Shown here in pieces: positions 57,403 through 64,000 of a DNA stretch of 64,000 nucleotides. A model generated the notes under the pieces. It was not told the origin of the DNA and made no database searches. It was given only the letters and a program-made list of their open reading frames with translations. Position 1 is the first letter of the stretch, and the number at the start of each line of letters is the position of its first letter. Both the position numbers and the translations under genes were made by a program. This DNA comes from Helianthus annuus (Eukaryota > Streptophyta > Magnoliopsida > Asterales > Asteraceae): contig NC_035439.2 of the NCBI RefSeq assembly GCF_002127325.2, positions 141,135,827 through 141,199,826 on the forward strand, written 5' to 3'.

Positions 57403-57564
57403 AACTTCAATCTAAGTGACACCTTTTAGAATTATTGACCAATATGTGTTTGGGAGTGTGTGTTTTGATCTATGTTTGTTTGTGTCTTCTATATGGGATA
57501 CGATTTCAATTTGACAAAAGTATGTGTATGTTTTTTTAACTGCATCAGCCACCCAATTACCAAT

Positions 57565-57660
57565 GAGGTGGTGATCCATTGGTAAATACACAGTTTTTAA
57601 GCACCTAGGTTTAAAAGAGGTGATTTTGAGTTCAAGTCTCACAGACAACACTTATTCAAT
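57565..57660 (+). mobile_element. SINE head (A and B box)
   Basis: A-box-like TGATCCATTGG at 57572-57582 and B-box-like GAGTTCAAGTCTC at about 57628-57640, spaced as in tRNA-derived SINEs. Ends not resolved. Confidence 0.45.
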
Positions 57661-57784
57661 AAAACAAAACAGACACCTAGTTAGGCATTTGGTATTCTCC
57701 TTGCCTTATCCAATTATGAATATGTGTGGGTTTTCATATTTCCCAAGTCTATGGACTGATTTTTTAAACCAAAAATCCTAGTGC

Positions 57785-57865
57785 TTTTTTGCAGGATTTG
57801 AATCTAGGACCCTCAGGAGAAGACCTTTATCGAAAAACCTCCTGACCAGCTAGGCTATACCATGC
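57785..57865 (-). mobile_element. SINE head, opposite strand
   Basis: Minus strand shows TAGCCTAGCTGGTCAGGAGG (A box) followed by AGATTCAAATCCTGC (B box). Ends not resolved. Confidence 0.45.
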
Positions 57866-59288
57866 TGCAATTTGTGTGTATATGTATTGATCTATGTTAT
57901 TACAAGATGCAATGTTTGTGGAGATGTGTATAGATGATGGAGATTGGTGTTTGGTGATAATCGCTAAAGATGTTCAAAGATGAGGAGATGGTCATGACTC
58001 ATGAGTTGGTTTAATGGGTCCACCTTCGGTGAAACATCATGTCAACAATTCCCAAGGCTCATTGTGAATAGGAGATACACATTTAAGGATATGATATTCT
58101 AGATAAAATGTGTGGGGGAGATATCGTTTATTTTGTCCTTTGAGCACTTATTACCATTGGTGAGTCACATGTCAATGTCTTCACTTGGTCCATCTACAAC
58201 TTTATACTTTCTTTTCACTTTGTGCATTAATTAAATGTTTAAAAAATGTATATAAATCAAAACTATTAACAATTAACAAAAATGCATAGAGGTTAGGATC
58301 GTTATAACAGATAAATTTGTCACAACCCGCACTCGGTCTTCTCCGTCTCTTATTCGCACTATAACACACCATGAAAAAGGCTCGTTAGAAGGGTTAGAGA
58401 TTGGGTCTTTTGATCACCCTTCAACGCTGACGTCAGTATTGAATTCCTGCGTTAATGTGTGTGAATTCATCTATGAATAACTGATAAGATGAGTATATGT
58501 TGAATTGGGGAAAAAGAAGATACTTCATGGGTAGGGTGAAGTGCTACCATACATAGGGGAATAGATGGGGCGAGCACTTTGGTGGGCCTCTATGTGTTAC
58601 GCCCAAGCCCGTTGGGCTCATTTAAGATCTCTCTCCGAACACGTTCTCTCCTCGATTCACTTATGTGATATTTACATCAATTATTGTTCAACCTTAACCA
58701 AATAACCTAGCATGTTAGGTTTGTGATTGAATATGGTACTCTTATATGGGCCGATCGGGTAGACTATGGCCCAACCCAACTTGGCCGGTCCATCATGTTT
58801 AGCCCACTCCCTCGTATACAAGGTAAGGTAATACCATATCGTAAGGGTTCTTCTTGTCTCTTCGAGCAACCTATCTCTTATACACATACACACACCTATA
58901 CACCAAATATGTGATGATTCTTGCTAACTTGATCTTCAAACCACTTTCGACGATATTTTGTGGTGTCTCCAGTTCGAAGGACTATGAACGTCTCTACGAG
59001 ATAATCAAGAACACCACAAATCATAAGAATCCCCTTCCATGTGGATCTTTCTAGCACCAACAATAGTTATACTTCATCAATGATAAATTATTTGGAGAAC
59101 TTGAATAAAAATAAACAAAAATATGAGAGAGAATGTGTGTGTTTTTTGTACAAAATTTAACACCCTTGTTATGATGTGGGGTAGTTGTTGTCACCATTCT
59201 CATGCTAATTCGTCATGGCCTTCAGGCCTTGTCTTATGAAATAATTAGCCTGTACTTTAAAATACTTTATTTTTTTTAATAATTATTA
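57866..59288. other. 1.4 kb without recognised genes
   Basis: Mixed AT-rich DNA. The part 58590-59060 has a (CA)n-like run and a look of retrotransposon leader or LTR remnant, but I could not find paired ends or a primer site. Confidence 0.4.
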
Positions 59289-59297
59289 AATTAATTT

Positions 59298-59716
59298 GAG
59301 TAAACTGTCATTTTGGTCTCTGTGGTTTGGTCACTTTTGCCACTTTAGTCCAAAACTCAAACCTTTTGAATCTGGGTCCCTGTGGTTTCAGTTTTATTGC
59401 CATTTTGGTCCAAAAATGAAATCAGGTCATATTTGTCTTATAAAATCCTGTTATTTTGTTCTTTTCCTTTGGGGCAAAATGGTCATTTCTTTTTTATAAA
59501 AAAATACCAAATTTTATAAGACAAACATGACCTGATTTGCCCCTGAGGAAAAGGACAAAATTGCAGGATTTTATAAGACAAATATGACATGATTTCATTT
59601 TTGGACCAAAATGGCAATAAAACTGAAACCACAGGGACCCGGATGCAAAAGGTTTGAGTTTTGGACTAAAGTGGCAAAAGTGATCAAACCTCAGGGACCA
59701 AAATGGCAGTTTACTC
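59298..59716. mobile_element. Mutator-type foldback MITE, 9-bp duplication AATTAATTT
   Basis: Ends GAGTAAACTGTCATTTTGG / CCAAAATGGCAGTTTACTC, duplications at 59289-59297 and 59717-59725. Same end family as the large foldback at 53126-54507. Arms pair almost throughout; frames read from it on both strands (same MSKL..FWSL start) only mirror the symmetry. Confidence 0.9.
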
Positions 59717-60119
59717 AATTAATTTTTAGTTTTAAGGGAATAAAAATTAACGTCTTCTTTTAGGAGGCTAACATGATCCTGGGCCCTGGTATCTTTAGTG
59801 ATCCAGTGAGGCCTTTTCTTATAGACCTGGGCCTTTTTTGGGCCTGTTACTTGGATCATGCATTTCAGAAATATATTGTGCATATGTGTATGCATTTTAA
59901 CTTTTTTCGATATTTCGATATAGATAATATTGAAAATAGAGTTGTATTCGAAATAATGGTACGTTGACGAACCAAGCCGGTACCAACCAAGCATTGGTAC
60001 CGGTATCGGTGTTATCGGAACATGTAAAGGTATCCGTTCTTATGGTTTACGACCAATGTAAAACATGACTTCATTTTTTTTGTTACATCATACAACTTTT
60101 GTGTAATAATTCTATTATG

Positions 60120-60711
60120 AGTTAATTACGTTTTTCGTCCCCGTGGTTTGTCAAAAATCACTATTTCAGTCCATTAATTTAAAAATTGCCAAAACAGTCC
60201 TTGTGGTTTCACTTTCGTAACTATTACAGTCCACACTTATTAACGTCATCCAGTTATTGTGTTAGTTTATTTGAAATGACCATAATGCCCCTGTTATTAA
60301 AATTAAAATTAAAATAAATAAGGAGTTAGTTACGTTTTTTGTCCCTATAGTTTGTTAAAATTAACCATTACAGTCCGTTAGTTCTAAAAATTACCAAAAT
60401 AGTTTTAAAATAAATAAAGAGTTAGGTATTGTTTTGGCAATTTTTAGAACTAATGGACTGTAATGATTATTTCAATAAACCACAGAGACGAAAAACGTAA
60501 CTAACTCTTTATTTATTTTAATTTTAATATTAATAACAGGGGCATTATGGTCATTTCAAATAAACTAACACAATAACTGGATGGCGTTAATAAGGGTGGA
60601 CTGTAATAGGTACGAAAGTGAAACCACAGGGACTGTTTTGGCAATTTTTAAACTAATGGATTGAAATAGTGATTTTTGACAAACCACAGGGACGAAAAAC
60701 GTAATTAACTC
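60120..60711. mobile_element. Mutator-type foldback MITE with inner copy of its own ends, 9-bp duplication TTCTATTAT
   Basis: Ends GAGTTAATTACGTTTTTCG / CGAAAAACGTAATTAACTC; duplications at 60111-60119 and 60712-60720. A second pair of similar ends (GAGTTAGTTACG / CGTAACTAACTC) sits inside at about 60322-60508. Confidence 0.88.
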
Positions 60712-60720
60712 TTCTATTAT

Positions 60721-61380
60721 AAATAAACTTTTTTTATAGTCGTCAAAAACTGAGTCTTGTAAATTTTAACAACTTCGGCACAACACGTGATTTCACCCAC
60801 TAAATACACGGCCATGTTTATTTTTATTTTTTTTACCCCTGGATATAATTTTAATGGAAACGAAGTTGTATACGAAAAATGGTACGGTGATGATTTACGG
60901 TCGATGATTTACAAAAAAAAAAATGGTTAATTAAGAACAATGATTTAATGGCACATGAAGTTCATAATTAGACCTAACATTAAATCATCCATGTTCAATA
61001 TCTTAAAAATCATTTCCACAAATGATTCCAAAAACATTGCACAAGCTATATAAAGAGACTTATTACCTTTTAAAACAAAACATTCTAACCGAAATAATCA
61101 AGTTGATAGGAAAAAATATACATTAAATAAATCACTATAGATATGGACATGTGAAAACAAAGCATATGTTATATTAATTATAAATAACGTAGCTCATTTT
61201 GATTATTGAGATTGCCACTTCTATGACATATAGAGTAATGTAGATCGGTTGATATAGTAGGAAAAAGGTTTTTTTTATAACTACTTCTTCTCTAAAAACA
61301 TACAGTTAATAATATCAGTGTGACAACAACAATTAAATGGATGGACTATGTCGTCTAGTAAAAAAGAGTACGTAGTTATA
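60721..61380. other. AT-rich DNA, nothing recognised
   Basis: No frame, repeat or motif that I can support. Confidence 0.5.
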
Positions 61381-61703
61381 AGGGCGAATACGGGTGACGT
61401 CAGGTAGTGGTGGAGTGGTTGGGGAAAGACTTGGTGTTCCTTGTGACCGATGTTCGACTCCCACTATCCCCATAATTTTTCTACGGCATCCAGGTAAAGG
61501 GCAAATACGGGTGGCGCCGGTTCATTTTGGATGAGAGGCGAGGTTTTACCGATTATTCCATTGCCGTGCCTTCGGGCGGGTGGAGGTCGGGTTTCCGGGC
61601 ATCTGGGAGAGCCAAGGGCTGGCGGCGGTCGAGTAGACGACCTTGGCCACAGCGCCCGGTATCACGATGGTTGGCATATCGTTCCTAACCGTTAAAAAAA
61701 AAA
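61381..61703 (+). mobile_element. tRNA-derived SINE with poly(A) tail
   Basis: A-box-like TAGTGGTGGAGTGG at 61405-61418, B-box-like GATGTTCGACTCC at 61449-61461, a GC-rich body and A10 at 61694-61703. The GGGCGAATACGGGTG at the start recurs at about 61500. Target duplication not clear. Confidence 0.6.
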
Positions 61704-61829
61704 GTAAACTTGATTAAAAAATATATATAATGAATGTTACCTCATAGAAAGCTAGAAAAAAAATCTATCAGAAATGTTTCACTTAAAAGACCGTTTAAGC
61801 TTCTAAACGGCCTGAGTATCTCTTGTTGA

Positions 61830-63004
61830 AAGGCTTGTAAATAAATCGAACGTTCATTAACTGTTCATGAATTTGTTCGATGGGAAGTTAGTTTTTGTTT
61901 GTTTATTAAATAAACGAACAAACATGAACAATTTGTTCATTTAATTAGACAAACGAACATGAAACATGTGTTGTTCGTGAACGTCAATTTATGTTCGTTA
62001 ATATTTTAATTTAATAAATACATGTGGGGTTATATTTATGTAAATATGAAAATAAAAGAGGTTTTTAACTACTTGTATACAATATAACTAATTGATAATT
62101 GAGTTTTTCATAGTAAAAATTGGCTTTCCAATATAACTTGTGGTACCTAATAAATAAATTATATAAAAAACAACTTTTTGTGAGTTTATGTTTTGGTCAT
62201 TTATGTTCATTTGTGTTATTTTATGTAGGGCTGTAAACGAGCCGAGTCGAGCCGAACAAGACCCAGCTCGAGCTCGGCTCGAACTCAATTCGAGCTGGCT
62301 CGGCTCGAGCTCGAATTTCAAATCGAGCTGAGATTTGAGGCTCGAGCTCGACTCGGTTAGAATTCGAGCTAGCTCGGCTCGGCTCGATCTAGCTCGAACT
62401 AACAAAGAACTGCAAAATTTACTACTTAAAATGATCTTCTTGATAGACTAGGGGTCTTAATTGCCATTTATTTTAACCATATGGCTAAATATGCAAGTAT
62501 AAATAATTAATTCTCTTTGTACATTGTATTTACCTTCTTTTATAGGGGAGATACTCCCTTAGTTTTTATTTTCTAAGCGATGTGGGACAAAAAATGAAGG
62601 ATATAAACCTTATCGAGCCAGCTCACGAGTCGAGCCAGGCCAAGCTCGAGCTCGGCTCGTTTACAAACCGAGCCGAGCCGAGCTGTCTCGTTTTCAACCG
62701 AGCCAATTTCGAGCCGAGCTTTCTTCAAGCTTTTTTCGAGCGAGTTTCGAGCGAGCTGCGAGTCACGAGTTTTTTGAACACCCCTAGTTTTATGTTTGTT
62801 AAATTATGTTCATTTAAGTTCATGAACTGTTCGTTGAGCTTTTAAACGAACGAACATAAACCACAACGCACATGTTCATTTTCTTAATAAACGAACACGA
62901 ACAATAAAATATTAAAATGTGTTCGGTTATATGTCCGTGTTTGATTAAAGTTAAATGAACGAACACAAACTTACATGTGTCCGTGTTCGTTTGGTTCATT
63001 TACA
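61830..63004. mobile_element. Diverged foldback with GTTCGTTT-type repeats, split by a hAT-like element
   Basis: Ends GGCTTGTAAATAAATCGAACG and (complement of the right end) GGGTTTGTAAATGAACC match imperfectly; arms repeat TGTTCGTT/AACGAACA. Boundaries approximate and target duplication decayed. Confidence 0.45.
62226..62786. mobile_element. hAT-like element with CGAGCTCG-type array, near-perfect 8-bp duplication
   Basis: Ends TAGGGCTGT / ACACCCCTA, flanks ATTTTATG (62218-62225) and GTTTTATG (62787-62794). Both subterminal regions are dense with GAGCTCGGCTCGAG-type self-complementary repeats. Confidence 0.7.
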
Positions 63005-63240
63005 AACCCACTTACTGGTTCAAGATATGAAACAACAAGCCTCTTGGTTCCGTTCAGTCAGGTAGAGATGGGCAAATCGGGTTTTTTGTATACCCAGAAC
63101 CGGTTCCAGGTGCGGATCTACGTTCATACCTCCGGGTTCACACGAACCCACTCGGTTTTAAATTACTAGCAGAAAGGCTATTAAAAAAAATCGGATGAAC
63201 CCATAAATAATTTGAGGGATGAACCCATAAAAAAACTATT

Positions 63241-63300
63241 GATTCGGCACAGTGGTAAAGTGTTAGCTTTTTCAAACTTGAAGTCATGGGTTCGAATCTT
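63241..63300 (+). mobile_element. SINE-like A and B boxes
   Basis: GGCACAGTGGTAAAGTG followed by GGGTTCGAATC at about 63288-63298. The end of the unit is unclear. Confidence 0.4.
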
Positions 63301-64000
63301 TGTTTGTTCATGGTATTTTTAAGTCTAAAAGACTAAAACCCAACTTAACTAGGCAAACGCAGTGACTGAATACAATTATCTCACATTTGGGTTACAGATA
63401 CAAACATATAATATTTTGTCTTTTTCTTTCTTCATCTTACATTGCACTCTTTGCTATTCACGCATAGTATTAACTATATTTCATTAGCTTTCGCTTTATG
63501 TGTGATTCCTTAAATAACTTGTTCTTTTTGACTCCAGTCATCAGTTAGAGAAGGGGATCTTCAGACTGGAAAGGTACATGGCGTTCCGTTTGATATAACA
63601 TATTTGCTATACTAGAATGTTATCGTGTATGTTTGTTCGAATAAAGCCGGACATTGTATCACAGAATTTGCAGAGGAGTTGAAATCACAAGTTTATAGGT
63701 ATAGTATTTGGAACTTTAATTTAGTTCTGTTCTTTGTGTTTCCAGATCAAAAATCCTGCGAATCATGGATTATGAATATTTTGGAGAGGCCCAACTCTTT
63801 TGGCACTATGTACATTCAAGCTTGTCATGAAGCTTATAATTTATTTTATTTCAACGTATATTTATAAAGACCATCGTATTTATGTTACGTTTTTTTAATT
63901 TCTAATGACCGTGTTTTTTATTATCGTATCGTACTTTTATTGTGTGATGAACCTTACCCGACCCGAACCGTCAAAAACACCTTGAATTTTTTTACGTCCA
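63301..64000 (+). other. End of window; possible decayed exons, not assigned
   Basis: At about 63537-63571 a short frame (REGDLQTGK) sits between TTGACTCCAG and GTACATGG, which resemble acceptor and donor sites. A further frame at 63625-63867 is not recognised. This could be the edge of a host gene continuing to the right, or chance. Confidence 0.2.

Noticed and set aside
58590..59060. Possible LTR of a Ty1/copia element
   Set aside because: No paired copy, no primer site, no TG..CA boundaries that can be fixed.
61381..61480. Functional tRNA gene
   Set aside because: A and B boxes are present, but the sequence does not close into a convincing cloverleaf acceptor stem and is followed by a SINE body and A tail.

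Overview
The window is repeat DNA from a flowering plant nuclear genome. Large Ty3/gypsy LTR retrotransposons with initiator-Met or Asp tRNA primer sites, many Mutator- and hAT-type MITEs, Helitron-like ends and tRNA-derived SINEs all point to a eudicot. The style of the LTR ends suggests the daisy family (Asteraceae), but that is an inference and no marker gene confirms it. I found no intact host gene, rRNA, functional tRNA gene or CRISPR array.

Positions 1-47720 are one nest of five LTR retrotransposons. Element A (Tekay/Del-like chromovirus, + strand, 6275-47720) is the oldest host. Into it went element 3 (another Tekay-like family, 10658-22016, target duplication TAACT) and element B (same family as A, 23802-42802, target duplication TGATC). 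Element 1 (Athila-like, - strand, 1-6274, left end outside the window) sits in the 5' LTR of A. Element 2 (a relative of element 1, - strand, 26854-33720) sits inside ORF1 of B. LTR divergence judged by eye fits this order: A about 1 percent, element 2 about 0.9, B about 0.6, element 3 only two differences in 2787 bp.

Element 3 looks complete: two near-identical LTRs, a primer site, one uninterrupted gag-pol frame with all catalytic motifs and a chromodomain-like tail, and a polypurine tract. B has a gag-pol with a single premature stop and a 5' LTR that lost its promoter. A is cut in three pieces and carries two frameshifts and two stops. A and B carry an additional ORF (ORF1) between primer site and gag. 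Elements 1 and 2 share LTRs, primer site and polypurine tracts but hold different cargo: gag plus protease in element 1, a tyrosine-rich 14-residue-repeat protein plus a degenerate protease in element 2. Neither encodes reverse transcriptase or integrase, so both must depend on a helper.

A recurring pattern is the most interesting signal. Every LTR type here has a cluster of GC-rich self-complementary motifs just upstream of its TATA box, and the motif differs by family. Between A and B, whose LTRs are otherwise homologous, exactly this cluster of about 150 bp has been exchanged for an unrelated one.

Positions 47721-64000 are AT-rich and hold small transposons instead: Mutator-type foldbacks with 9-10 bp target duplications, hAT-type elements with 8 bp duplications, Helitron-like ends, SINEs, and a 1.4 kb foldback packed with a roughly 12 bp self-complementary minisatellite. 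The stretches between them contain nothing I can identify.
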